Source of the DNA: Verrucomicrobiota bacterium
GTDB taxonomy: Bacteria > Verrucomicrobiota > Verrucomicrobiia > Chthoniobacterales > UBA10450
DNA length: 10,752 bases
Direction of reading: 5' to 3'
NCBI GenBank assembly: GCA_003218785.1
Contig: QHOM01000205.1
Span: 1 to 10,752, forward strand
A program made the position numbers and the translations under genes. Positions 1-6,403 of the stretch are shown here, in pieces. How positions within the stretch are numbered: the stretch's first letter is position 1; every line of letters begins with the position of its first letter. Under the pieces are notes generated by a model. The model saw only the letters and a list, made by a program, of their open reading frames with translations, had not been told where the DNA came from and ran no database searches.

Positions 1-25
1 CCGAGACGCCATATTCCTCGACCCG

Positions 26-42
26 CGGCCGGCCTCCGGCCG
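26..42. repeat. GC-rich perfect inverted repeat
   Basis: The arms CGGCCGG and CCGGCCG are perfectly complementary around a 3-base CCT centre. A second pairing is possible between CCTCG at 16-20 and CGAGG at 41-45. The rest of 1-181 is open in one frame, but I recognise no domain there. It is probably further decayed sequence from the oxidoreductase remnant that follows. Confidence 0.5.
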
Positions 43-181
43 AGGCGTGAATTGCGGCGGCGCGGCGAAACCGGGCCCGATGGAGATTCTTCAGGACGGC
101 CTGACCGATCCCCGGGCTTTGGAAAATGCCGCCCACCAAAACGCGATCGCCCTCCTTTCGCCGAAATTTCATGCCAAATTT

Positions 182-489
182 TATCGTATGAATAGCCTTC
201 CGAGTATTGACGGGATTGGTCAAGTCTGCCCGCAACAGACTACTCGTGGAGCGGCCAAAAGGATATTGGCGTCGCGCGCCTTCAAGGGGGAAGCCTTCCC
301 GACCGGTCCGCGGGCGCGCTGAAGTGGCTTGAGTTTACAGGATCGAACGAAACGACTTCGCCGGAATTTCCGTTTCTGCTAATGACGGGCCGCACGCTCT
401 ATCAATTCAACGCCGGAACGATGACCATGTGCACGCCGAACGTGGCCCTGATGGCGGTGGGAATTCAGAAGTTACCTCGCGACGACTAG
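182..489 (+). pseudogene. 3' remnant of a formate dehydrogenase-type molybdopterin oxidoreductase (alpha subunit), frameshifted
   Basis: The remnant corresponds to the C-terminal part of an FdhA-like catalytic subunit, which oxidises formate using a bis-MGD molybdenum or tungsten cofactor. Frame 2 encodes a stretch around PSIDGIGQVCP followed by KGEAFPTGPRAR, resembling the family's WPCP...F..G.AR region. Reading then has to move to frame 1 near base 320. Frame 1 continues with LKWLEF and, at 364-429, EFPFLLMTGRTLYQFNAGTM, which is the conserved TTGR-x-L-x-x-(F/Y)xxGTMT segment near the C-terminus. After that the frame ends early (TAG 487-489). Another frame in 450-510 still resembles the expected C-terminal tail (SRRLAAGGIVAL), so a second shift is likely. 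The intact MOSC and mobA genes directly downstream fit a former Mo-enzyme operon. The family assignment is fairly secure; the exact 5' limit inside the window is not. Confidence 0.68.
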
Positions 490-512
490 CGGCCGGTGGT
501 ATCGTTGCCTTG

Positions 513-992
513 ATGAAAATTTGTCACCTTTACATCTCGCCTGGCCACAATTTTGTGGGGCATTACGGTCGCGAACCGGACACGCATCCCGCAATTGAAG
601 TGCCGATGATCGAATGCGTGGCTGGTCGTGGTATTCGCGGGGATCGCTATTTCGATTTTAAGGATGACTACAAAGGACAAATCACATTTTTCTCGCTCGA
701 AGTTTTTGACAAACTCTGCAGCAGACTCGAGTTACACGATTGCTCGCCTGCGTTAGTCCGTCGCAATGTCATGATGCGCGATGTCGATCTTAATGAACTG
801 ATCGGCCAGGACTTTGAAATTCAGGGCGTTCATTTTCACGGAACGCAGGAATGCCGCCCTTGCTTTTGGATGGATCAGGCTATTGCCCCGGGCGCGGAAG
901 AATTTCTCAAAGGGCGCGGTGGGTTGCGCGCCAGGATGTTGACGAGTGGAAAATTGCATTCCTCCGCGAGGATTCTGGCCGGCGCGGGATGA
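513..992 (+). CDS. MOSC domain-containing protein
   Basis: The 159-residue protein is a stand-alone MOSC domain, the fold found at the C-terminus of molybdenum-cofactor sulfurases and in YiiM/YuaD-type proteins. Such domains bind Moco or carry sulfur for metal-sulfur centres. Visible family features are GRGIRGDRY (38-46), the RRNV segment (83-86), a Cys pair in CRPCFW (114-119) matching the conserved MOSC cysteine region, and GRGGLRARML (134-143) near the end. I chose ATG 513 because the fold begins right after it and the residues further upstream come from the decayed oxidoreductase. No strong Shine-Dalgarno is visible. The stop overlaps the mobA start by 4 bp (ATGA), so the two are translationally coupled. 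The likely role is Moco handling or sulfuration; the partner enzyme is unknown. Confidence 0.85.
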   Translation: MKICHLYISPGHNFVGHYGREPDTHPAIEVPMIECVAGRGIRGDRYFDFKDDYKGQITFFSLEVFDKLCSRLELHDCSPALVRRNVMMRDVDLNELIGQDFEIQGVHFHGTQECRPCFWMDQAIAPGAEEFLKGRGGLRARMLTSGKLHSSARILAGAG

Positions 993-1576
993 ATATCAGC
1001 GCGATGTTGCTCGCCGGCGGCGAATCGCGCCGAATGAGCAAAGACAAAGCGACGCTTCTCTTTCGGGGAAAACCGCTCTGGCAAATTCAACTCGAGCTCC
1101 TGTGTAAATTGGAACCCGCGGAAATTTTTGTTTCTGCACGAGCCGACCCCGCCTGGCGACCGGCCGACGTGCAATTTGTCCCTGACAAGCCGCCGTCACG
1201 CGGTCCGCTCAGCGGGTTGACCGCAACGCTAGCACGAATCCGAAGCAGTCATTTGCTCGTTCTGCCAATCGACATGCCCTTTATGAGTGAAGACCATCTG
1301 CGTTATCTCTGCAATGCAATAGAGCCAGGTAGTGGCATCCTTCCGATGATAGGCGGCCGAGCTGAGCCAGTGGCAGCAGTTTATCCAACTGAGGCTTACG
1401 ACGTGTTTGCCTCAACGCTTTCGGGAGCCGATTTTTCGATGCAAACGTTAACCAATCAACTGGTGAAAATGGGCAGGCTACGCGTCGTTCGAGTGCCTGA
1501 GAAAGAGCAAAGATTTTACCGGAATCTCAACAAGCCTGATGACTTGGATATATCCGCCTTGGGCACCGCTTCTTAG
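989..1576 (+). CDS. mobA: Molybdenum cofactor guanylyltransferase
   Basis: MobA transfers GMP from GTP to Mo-molybdopterin to make the MGD cofactor of DMSO-reductase-family enzymes; it is cytoplasmic. The 195-residue protein has the expected length. The N-terminal nucleotide-binding motif is LLAGGESRRMSKDK (7-20), close to the family LAGGxSxRMGxDK with Ser replacing the usual Gly at 17. Next come RGPLSGL (71-77), the metal-binding DMPFM (95-99), EPVAAVYP (126-133) and the C-terminal FYRNLNKPDDL (177-187). The start ATG overlaps the MOSC stop by 4 bp. Two Moco genes beside a formate-dehydrogenase remnant support the assignment. Roughly 115 bp without a recognised feature separate it from the next gene. 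Confidence 0.9.
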   Translation: MNISAMLLAGGESRRMSKDKATLLFRGKPLWQIQLELLCKLEPAEIFVSARADPAWRPADVQFVPDKPPSRGPLSGLTATLARIRSSHLLVLPIDMPFMSEDHLRYLCNAIEPGSGILPMIGGRAEPVAAVYPTEAYDVFASTLSGADFSMQTLTNQLVKMGRLRVVRVPEKEQRFYRNLNKPDDLDISALGTAS

Positions 1577-1691
1577 CATCGCGGCGGGCGGCAGTGGCGC
1601 ATATTTTGACAACCAGACGCTGAATTTCTTTTGGTTCAAAAATTTCCGCGTTGTGTAAGTGTCGCTGATGCCATCGAAGTAGAACGACGCT

Positions 1692-2180
1692 GTGGAACAG
1701 AGCTCAAAATCCTCCCGGGGTCGTGTTAGCGCGGGCTTACTCATGTTCCGCCGCGAAAATGGCAAATTCGAAGTGTTGCTCGTGCATCCGGGCGGGCCGT
1801 TCTTTGCCAAAAAAGACGACGGCGCCTGGACGATTCCAAAAGGCGAGTCTGCTCCGGGAGAAGATCTCCTGACGCGCGCTCAGATTGAATTTGAAGAAGA
1901 GCTGGGAATCCAACCGTCAGGGGACTGGGTTCCGCTCGGATCGATCAAACAGAAGGGCCGCAAGCTTGTTCACGCCTGGGCTTTTCAAGGTGACTTGCCC
2001 GCGTCCTTCAAACTCAAATCGAACACGTTCGAAATCCAATGGCCGCCGCGCTCTGGTAAGCTTACGAAATTTCCGGAGATTGACCGCGCGGAATTTTTCC
2101 CGGAAGAAATTGCGCGGCAAAAGATCAATTCTGCACAGGTGCTTTTTCTCGAGCGCTTACGCAATGTGCTTGACCGCTGA
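1692..2180 (+). CDS. Nudix hydrolase
   Basis: This 162-residue protein is a single-domain Nudix enzyme, a family that hydrolyses nucleoside diphosphates linked to another group using Mg2+ or Mn2+. The Nudix box lies at residues 51-73 (G51, E57, E66, E69, E70, G72, I73). All catalytic glutamates are present, but the Arg of the REUxEE element is Ile65. A preceding AWTIPKGE segment (45-52) and a late EIQWPPRSGK (114-123) with FPEIDRAEFF (127-136) are typical of one uncharacterised Nudix subgroup. The start is GTG 1692. An internal ATG at 1743 would cut off the first beta strand (VSAGLLMF), so it is less likely. The substrate cannot be told from sequence. The reading frame of the LOG gene downstream stays open back through most of this gene, but that is a shadow. 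Confidence 0.88.
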   Translation: MEQSSKSSRGRVSAGLLMFRRENGKFEVLLVHPGGPFFAKKDDGAWTIPKGESAPGEDLLTRAQIEFEEELGIQPSGDWVPLGSIKQKGRKLVHAWAFQGDLPASFKLKSNTFEIQWPPRSGKLTKFPEIDRAEFFPEEIARQKINSAQVLFLERLRNVLDR

Positions 2181-2213
2181 CCCCAACCTCGAAATTCTTC
2201 GCGCCTCACTCGC

Positions 2214-2280
2214 TGTAGTGGCAGGCGTGTCGCCTGCGGAATCTAAATCGTCGCAGCCGGCACGGCTGCCTGCCCCTACA
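2214..2280. repeat. 67-bp palindromic intergenic element with terminal inverted repeats
   Basis: The ends TGTAGTGGCAGGC (2214-2226) and GCCTGCCCCTACA (2268-2280) are inverted repeats matching at 12 of 13 positions. Inside are two perfect hairpins: GCAGGCG-TGT-CGCCTGC (2221-2237) and GCAGCCG-GCA-CGGCTGC (2253-2269). This structure resembles a REP- or MITE-like element. It lies between the Nudix stop and the most likely LOG start. It is open in the LOG frame, so an over-long start call would make it protein-coding. Related GTAGGGGC-type ends occur at 3235 and 7181. Confidence 0.75.
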
Positions 2281-2415
2281 GTGCCTTCCTTGCCAACCAC
2301 CCTGCTGCTTCCACGCGCGGCCCTTCCAGTATTTCAACAGTCTCTTACAGGCGGCACACGGAGATTCTCGTGTTTAGCTTTACGCCTGTTCGCTCTCGGG
2401 GTTAATCAAGCTTTC

Positions 2416-3234
2416 GTGCAAAACAACGACGACTCAGTCATCGAACCGCTCGCCGCGGCGAGTTCAGCCCTGACCGCGCCTTCAGCACGCGCGGATGAGA
2501 TCTTCCTCAAAGGCCCGCGCTCGCGCTTCGACGAGTTCATCACTCTTTTGCGAGTGATGCGCGATTTCCTGCGCGGATTTCGCACGCTTCATTTCGTCGG
2601 CCCATGCGTGACCGTGTTCGGCTCATCTCGCATTCAGCGCGACGATCCGCATTACGAGCTGGCTCGAAAAATGGGCGCGGCTATTGCGCGGCTCGGGTTC
2701 ACTGTCATGACCGGCGGCGGACCGGGAATCATGGAAGCAGCAAACCGCGGCGCCAAAGAGGTCGGTGGTCGCTCCGTCGGTTGCAATATTGAGCTCGCGT
2801 CTGAGCAAGCGGCAAATGCTTATCTCGATCGCTGTGTGCGGATGCATTATTTCTTCGTCCGCAAAGCGCTCCTGGTTAAATATTCCTACGCATTCGTTGT
2901 CATGCCCGGCGGCGCAGGCACGCTCGACGAGTTGTTTGAGGCAGTGACGCTGATTCAGACCGGGAAGATCAAAAACTTTCCGATCGTGATCATGGGAACC
3001 GATTACTGGAAAGAGCTGGTCGGTTTCATCGACAAGATGGCACAGCGCGGAACGATCAGCGCCTCCGATCTAACCCTGATCTACGCCACCGATTCCGTCG
3101 AGGAAGCCATCGCGCATATTCGAAGCAAAACGATCGAACCGTTTGGACTCAAACGCGTCGCGCACATCCGACGGCATTTCCCCTGGCTCGGCGAACGTGG
3201 TCTGTCGGGCGATGATGCGGTAACTCAGAAATAA
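2416..3234 (+). CDS. LOG family protein (lysine decarboxylase-like Rossmann fold)
   Basis: LOG-family enzymes are phosphoribohydrolases; characterised members release cytokinin base from the riboside 5'-monophosphate, and many bacterial ones have only a predicted nucleotide-cleaving role. Counting from GTG 2416 the protein has 272 residues. It shows VTVFGSSR (65-72), the phosphate-binding TGGGPGIMEAANRG (99-112), EQAANAYLDR (130-139), YFFVRKALLVKY (145-156) and the hallmark PGGAGTLDELFEA (164-176). The frame is open far upstream (ATG 2164 is also in frame), but that stretch crosses the 67-bp palindromic element and has no family similarity. GTG 2416 is therefore preferred, with weak support from a distant GGGG; the exact start is uncertain. 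The gene ends one base before a second palindromic repeat and converges with the sulfatase remnant. Confidence 0.87.
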   Translation: MQNNDDSVIEPLAAASSALTAPSARADEIFLKGPRSRFDEFITLLRVMRDFLRGFRTLHFVGPCVTVFGSSRIQRDDPHYELARKMGAAIARLGFTVMTGGGPGIMEAANRGAKEVGGRSVGCNIELASEQAANAYLDRCVRMHYFFVRKALLVKYSYAFVVMPGGAGTLDELFEAVTLIQTGKIKNFPIVIMGTDYWKELVGFIDKMAQRGTISASDLTLIYATDSVEEAIAHIRSKTIEPFGLKRVAHIRRHFPWLGERGLSGDDAVTQK

Positions 3235-3260
3235 GTAGGGGCGATTGACCCCAATCGCCC
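3235..3260. repeat. GTAGGGGC-type palindromic element at a convergent gene junction
   Basis: Perfect 8-bp arms GGGCGATT (3239-3246) and AATCGCCC (3253-3260) surround the loop GACCCC. The element starts immediately after the LOG stop codon and borders the point where similarity of the minus-strand sulfatase to its family ceases. It could form a hairpin in either transcript, but there is no T-run on either side to make it a clear intrinsic terminator. It shares GTAGGGGCGATT with the element at 7181. Confidence 0.6.
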
Positions 3261-3289
3261 AGACGGATGGAAACTCCTCCCCACTGCTC

Positions 3290-4232
3290 CCCCCAGTCCA
3301 TTGGACAGCGAAGGGCACCCGGATGCCCCCCTCAAGAGTATCGAGCTTGTAACCGCGTAGCGGATAGTTGCTAACAACGTTTTGATCTGGTGCGCCATTA
3401 TCACTTACGAAAATTATTAGGGTCTTTTCTAAGAGGTTTTGGGCCTGGAGTGCCTGCAGCACTCGTCCCACACCATCGTCGAGTGCAACGATCATCGCCG
3501 CCAAGACCCGGCGGGTGGCGTCTGTGATGTAAGCCACCCTATCCAGATAATTCTGAGTCGCCTCGTAAGGGACGTGCGGTGCGCTGTACGCTAGGTAGAG
3601 GAGAAACGGTTGGGTGGCGTGAGTATTGATAAACGACTCTGCCTCGCGCGAGAATCCATCTGTGAGATATTCAGTCTCGACGACGTGCGTCTATCCCGTA
3701 GAAGTTGAGTGGGGTTAAAATAATCCGACTGCGCTGACAGGAAACCGTAAAACGAATCAAAGCCGCGGGCGATTGGATGGAGGTTGGTTGCGTAACCTAC
3801 ATGCCATTTGCCGATTGCACCGCAGACATAACCGTTCGGCTCTAGCAGCTGCGGAATTAATAATTCGTCTGATGGGATGCCTAGTCGCGGATTATTCGCA
3901 TCATCATCGGGGTTGTTTTCGAATCCAAATCGTTGTTGATAGCGACCGCTAAGGAGAGCTGCCCGCGAGGGACCGCAAAATGGGTGGGTGGCGTACGCGT
4001 TCGAGCACCGCACTCCATTGGCGGCCAGGGAATCGATGTTTGATGTTGGGATATCCTGGCACCCGTTGAAACCGACGTCTCCGTAACCCAAATCGTCCGC
4101 CAAAATGACGATGATATTCGGGGGAACCGTTCGCGCCAGGGCCGAGGAGCCAAAAGCGAAAACAATGAGTAGCAAAGGGAAAAGTACTCTTTTTCTGATA
4201 GGCCGTCCGTTTCGACAAGACTCAGAGTCCAT
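3290..4232 (-). pseudogene. Exported formylglycine-dependent sulfatase, frameshifted and truncated
   Basis: The gene encodes a type I sulfatase, which hydrolyses sulfate esters in the periplasm after conversion of an active-site Cys to formylglycine. The first frame (from ATG 4232) has a signal peptide with hydrophobic core LFPLLLIVFAFGSSALA, then metal-binding ADDLGYGD (45-52), the maturation motif C86-G-P-S-R90 followed by AALLSGRYQQRFG, and GKWHVG (141-146). Near base 3691 the frame shifts by one. The second frame resumes with VVETEYLTDGFS, FLLYLAYSAPHVPYE, the metal motif SDNGAP, and LRGYKLDTLEGGIRVPF. Similarity stops after QWTG at about 3290, where the reading enters the palindromic repeat and then LOG antisense. 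The usual last ~150 residues are missing. The gene is therefore broken twice. A sequencing error could explain the shift but not the missing end. Confidence 0.85.
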
Positions 4233-4278
4233 CGGAGCTGCTGCAGTAAAAGATTTGTTCTAGGGCTCACTAATATAA

Positions 4279-4311
4279 CCGGGATTTGGAGGGCGAAGTT
4301 TCGAAAAAATC
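4279..4311 (-). promoter_or_regulatory. Shared leader motif upstream of the sulfatase (copy 1)
   Basis: On the minus strand this 33-bp stretch begins GATTTTTTCGAAACTTCG and ends CCAAATCCCGG. It aligns almost end to end with the stretch at 6136-6167 upstream of the cupredoxin gene, with about 28 of 33 positions identical. It lies 46 bp before the sulfatase ATG. The conserved block outside coding sequence suggests a promoter, a 5' untranslated element or a regulator site, but its function is unknown. The flanking non-coding sequence 4312-4598 is about 290 bp. I see short open stretches in it on the minus strand but no recognisable gene. Confidence 0.55.
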
Positions 4312-4598
4312 ACAGCATAGCCGCTTGTTGAGCAGCGTGCGGATAACGTTCAGTGAAGACTTGACGTCGTCCGAAACTATCGCTGAAAACGCGGCGGTGC
4401 CGAAGCCATTGGAATCCAATCCCAACGCGCGGCCGCAATACGTGGGCCGTTTAGGCCGTTGAGCGTAAAGGTCTTGGCCGGAAAATTGGCAACCCCAGGA
4501 GAGAAAATTCGCTTGCCGAGCTGAGGACAGCGCCTGAGGCACTCAGGGTTTCGCAGTCCACGACGCCTACTGGGTTGGGTAAGGGGCCGCCCGCTATG

Positions 4599-4784
4599 CG
4601 CAATCCGGCCGGTACCTTGTTCCGCAGCAATGAGACTAAATACCGCCATCTCGCGATCGCTCAGGACATCGAGGCCGGTTGGAAGGTTGCGATCACCAGC
4701 AAATTTCCGCATCGCGAGGGAAGTGATCGCTTGACTGGCATAGATCTCGCCCGCCAGCACCGTCTCAATCGCGCGCATTAATAA
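4599..4784 (-). pseudogene. Internal fragment of a NarL/LuxR-type response regulator
   Basis: About 62 codons match residues 136-196 of the intact regulator at 6391-7128. Shared segments include ETV-x-AG-x-IY and DRE-(M/L)-AVFSLIAAEQG-x-G-x-IA, with roughly two thirds of residues identical. The fragment covers the linker after the receiver domain and the first helices of the LuxR-type DNA-binding domain. It lacks the receiver domain and the recognition helix: the match stops immediately before the KELGISRKTVESH segment of the full-length gene. A TGA lies in frame a few codons upstream. It cannot encode a working regulator and is a decayed paralogue. Confidence 0.8.
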
Positions 4785-4862
4785 GACGGTGAACGCTCAA
4801 TGTGCATAGAAGCCGCTCGAGCTTGCTGCTGGCAGTGTCGCTCAGTTTGACCGGCTCGGCGG

Positions 4863-5076
4863 CTACGGCACTGCGATTCTCTAAGTCTGCCCGAGCCCCG
4901 TTTGGTGGTGCGCCAAAGTCGGCGTTTCGAAACGTCAAGCGCGGCATCTGGACCGAGGGTCATGGCCGTCGGAAGGAAGAGTCCTGAGGCAAGGATTTCC
5001 GGGTGCCTGACTTATTGATTCGGACCACATCGCCCGTGCCCGGCGTTAGGAAGAGGGTTCCCTTTGGTACTCTCTA
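4863..5076 (-). pseudogene. C-terminal remnant of a ScyD/ScyE-type (NHL/beta-propeller) secreted protein
   Basis: Three minus-strand frames joined together rebuild the end of a ScyD/ScyE-family protein, a secreted beta-propeller family. The first frame gives KGTLFLTPGTGDVVRINKSGT. The second gives LASGLFLPTAMTLGPDAALDVS. The third gives NADFGAPPNG. A last shift gives GLGQT-stop-RIAVP ending in TAG (4865-4863). The order matches the family pattern VxRI...G...ASGL-FPTxMTxGPDGALYVSN-GFGxPPxGxGQ-LRI-VP. At least two shifts and one in-frame stop show that the gene is dead, and everything upstream of this tail is missing. The identification is from motif memory. The remaining bases up to 5112 form the 3' flank of the cupredoxin gene. 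Confidence 0.6.
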
Positions 5077-5112
5077 AAACATACCTTGTCTCCACACTCG
5101 CCCGCAACCGAT

Positions 5113-6129
5113 CTAATGGTGAACAATCACCGTACCCGTCATGCCCAGATCGTCATGAAGCGCGCAGATGTAAGGAAAAGTCCCCGCATTCGGAAAAGTG
5201 ACCCGGAAGCGTGTCACGCCGAGGGGCGCCTGAGGGAGCCCAAGCCGTTCTTGCGGCGCCGCGACGATGAACCCCGAGTGAGTGCTGTCGGAAGTGGAAT
5301 CGATGATGGCGTGCCGGGCCCCGTCCGGATCGACCGTCACGTCAGGGGAAGGGTCCACGAGGTCCGGCGGTTCGGGCCCGAAGGTAATGGTATGCGGCGT
5401 GACCGGATCCTGGTTATCCCATTCGACCGTTTGCCCGGCGCTGATTTTGATGCTGCCGTGGGAAAAACGCAGGGCCGACACGGTCCTGGAGCCACCGGCA
5501 TTCGCCGTGACCTCTCCGGCGCCAGCAGTGACGCCGTGGCTTGAGTTAGGCAGCGCATGCGCCCCGTGCGCATCATTACGGGCATCGGAAAGCAACTCGT
5601 TGCGCTGACTGTCCGCTTGCTCGTTATAAAACGCCTGATCGTGGGGAAGCGGCTCGGAAAGATCGAGGACATGAATCCTTCCGTCCATATTCTCATGAAC
5701 CAGGCAGACGAGCTTGAAATTCCCGGCCGCCGGAAAGATGACCGTAAAGGTCTGTCCCCTCACCATCGGCGGAGTGGTCACGCAGGTCGAACCATCGTAG
5801 GTGGCTGGATCCATCGAAAATCCCGGACACCCATCAGCAAAAAATGGGCGCGGCTGGTCGGCTATTAGAAAGGTCAGGGTATGGATCTCGTCCGCGTCGA
5901 ACGTCCACGTGATGCGGTCGCCCGCGTGAATCCAGATTTCATTGGGAAGAAACGCCAGAGCCTGGAATCCTTTGTCGTTACTCTGCGCTCCCACGCTCGC
6001 ATTCCACTGCGCCGCATCCGCTGACACTAACGCAAGCGCGCTTAAGAGCGTTGTCAGTGTGATTATTGTTACTGCTTGGTTCTTCTGTTTTTTCATATTT
6101 GTTTTCACGTGTTTATTTCCTTTGATCAT
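5113..6129 (-). CDS. Exported two-domain cupredoxin (plastocyanin/azurin-like copper protein)
   Basis: The 338-residue protein should bind two type 1 copper centres and act in extracytoplasmic electron transfer or copper handling. A signal peptide is visible: a KK-rich start, hydrophobic core VTIITLTTLLSALALVSA, and likely cleavage near ADAAQ. Domain 1 (about 42-155) has ligands H83, C142, H145 and M148, an amicyanin-like C-x2-H-x2-M. It also has an extra Cys pair (C101, C116) that may form a disulfide. A His-rich linker (about 160-212) follows. Domain 2 (about 214-338) has H246, C322, H325 and M330, the plastocyanin spacing C-x2-H-x4-M. Three in-frame starts compete. ATG 6129 has GGAG 4 bases upstream, GTG 6108 has AAAGGA 9 bases upstream, and ATG 6096 would still keep the signal peptide. 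The gene lies downstream of, and co-directional with, the regulator at 6391-7128. The redox partner is unknown. Confidence 0.86.
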   Translation of the reverse strand: MIKGNKHVKTNMKKQKNQAVTIITLTTLLSALALVSADAAQWNASVGAQSNDKGFQALAFLPNEIWIHAGDRITWTFDADEIHTLTFLIADQPRPFFADGCPGFSMDPATYDGSTCVTTPPMVRGQTFTVIFPAAGNFKLVCLVHENMDGRIHVLDLSEPLPHDQAFYNEQADSQRNELLSDARNDAHGAHALPNSSHGVTAGAGEVTANAGGSRTVSALRFSHGSIKISAGQTVEWDNQDPVTPHTITFGPEPPDLVDPSPDVTVDPDGARHAIIDSTSDSTHSGFIVAAPQERLGLPQAPLGVTRFRVTFPNAGTFPYICALHDDLGMTGTVIVHH

Positions 6130-6135
6130 TCTTCT

Positions 6136-6167
6136 CCGGGATTTGCGGGCCGAAGTTCTGAAAAATC
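6136..6167 (-). promoter_or_regulatory. Shared leader motif upstream of the cupredoxin gene (copy 2)
   Basis: On the minus strand this reads GATTTTTCAGAACTTCGG followed by CCCGCAAATCCCGG. It is the counterpart of 4279-4311. It ends 6 bp before ATG 6129, 27 bp before GTG 6108 and 39 bp before ATG 6096. The 46-bp distance in the sulfatase copy fits a downstream cupredoxin start somewhat better. Directly upstream is a small inverted repeat, TTCCG-N5-CGGAA (6168-6182). It may be a transcription or translation control element; its function is not known. Confidence 0.55.
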
Positions 6168-6264
6168 TTCCGAAAATCGGAAAATCGTTTTGGTCCGCTG
6201 TTTGATCAAGAATACTAAGTCCGCGGTGACCTGCTGCCTATCGGGAAGAGCCCCTATTTTTGGC

Positions 6265-6282
6265 ATGGGGGAAATCCCCGAT
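6265..6282. promoter_or_regulatory. Inverted repeat in the regulator-cupredoxin intergenic region
   Basis: The sequence ATGGGGGAAATCCCCGAT is a hyphenated palindrome: GGGG (6268-6271), AAAT, CCCC (6276-6279), with AT/AT pairing outside one mismatch. It lies about 135 bp upstream of the cupredoxin start and about 110 bp after the regulator's stop. It is a candidate operator for the neighbouring LuxR-type regulator, but the sequence alone does not show what binds it. Confidence 0.35.
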
Positions 6283-6377
6283 TGACGTATAAGAGATTCG
6301 GCGCGGCTGGCCTTGACCTGTCCCTAACAAGTCGCCCGCGCCGCCCTAGGTGCTTTAGCTCAGATTTCTGCGCACCC

Positions 6378-6403
6378 GAGTCCCCGATAGCTATGAGGGA
6401 CTC
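6378..6403 (-). terminator. Hairpin overlapping the regulator's stop codon
   Basis: Perfect 7-bp arms GAGTCCC (6378-6384) and GGGACTC (6397-6403) enclose a 12-base loop that contains the palindrome ATAGCTAT and the stop codon (6393-6391). CACC/GGTG can add pairs outside an internal loop. No T-run follows on the minus strand, so it is not a classical intrinsic terminator. It may instead stabilise the mRNA end or slow transcription before the cupredoxin gene. Confidence 0.4.

Noticed and set aside
1885..2415. Upstream half of the long open frame that ends in the LOG gene
   Set aside because: It overlaps the intact Nudix gene in another frame, then crosses the palindromic element, and has no similarity to the LOG family.
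3235..3260. Reading this palindrome as a bidirectional intrinsic terminator
   Set aside because: The stem is good, but there is no T-run on either strand, and the sequence matches the repeat family at 7181. It was kept as a repeat.
3070..3289. Continuation of the minus-strand sulfatase frame to 3070
   Set aside because: After QWTG the reading passes into the palindromic repeat and the antisense of the LOG gene. It is chance read-through, not sulfatase sequence.
4802..4987. Plus-strand 61-codon frame with a signal-peptide-like start
   Set aside because: The same bases are explained by the minus-strand ScyD/ScyE-type remnant. There is no ribosome-binding site and no recognisable mature domain.
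5086..5868. Several plus-strand open frames
   Set aside because: They are antisense shadows of the GC-rich cupredoxin gene, which has a signal peptide and full copper-ligand sets.
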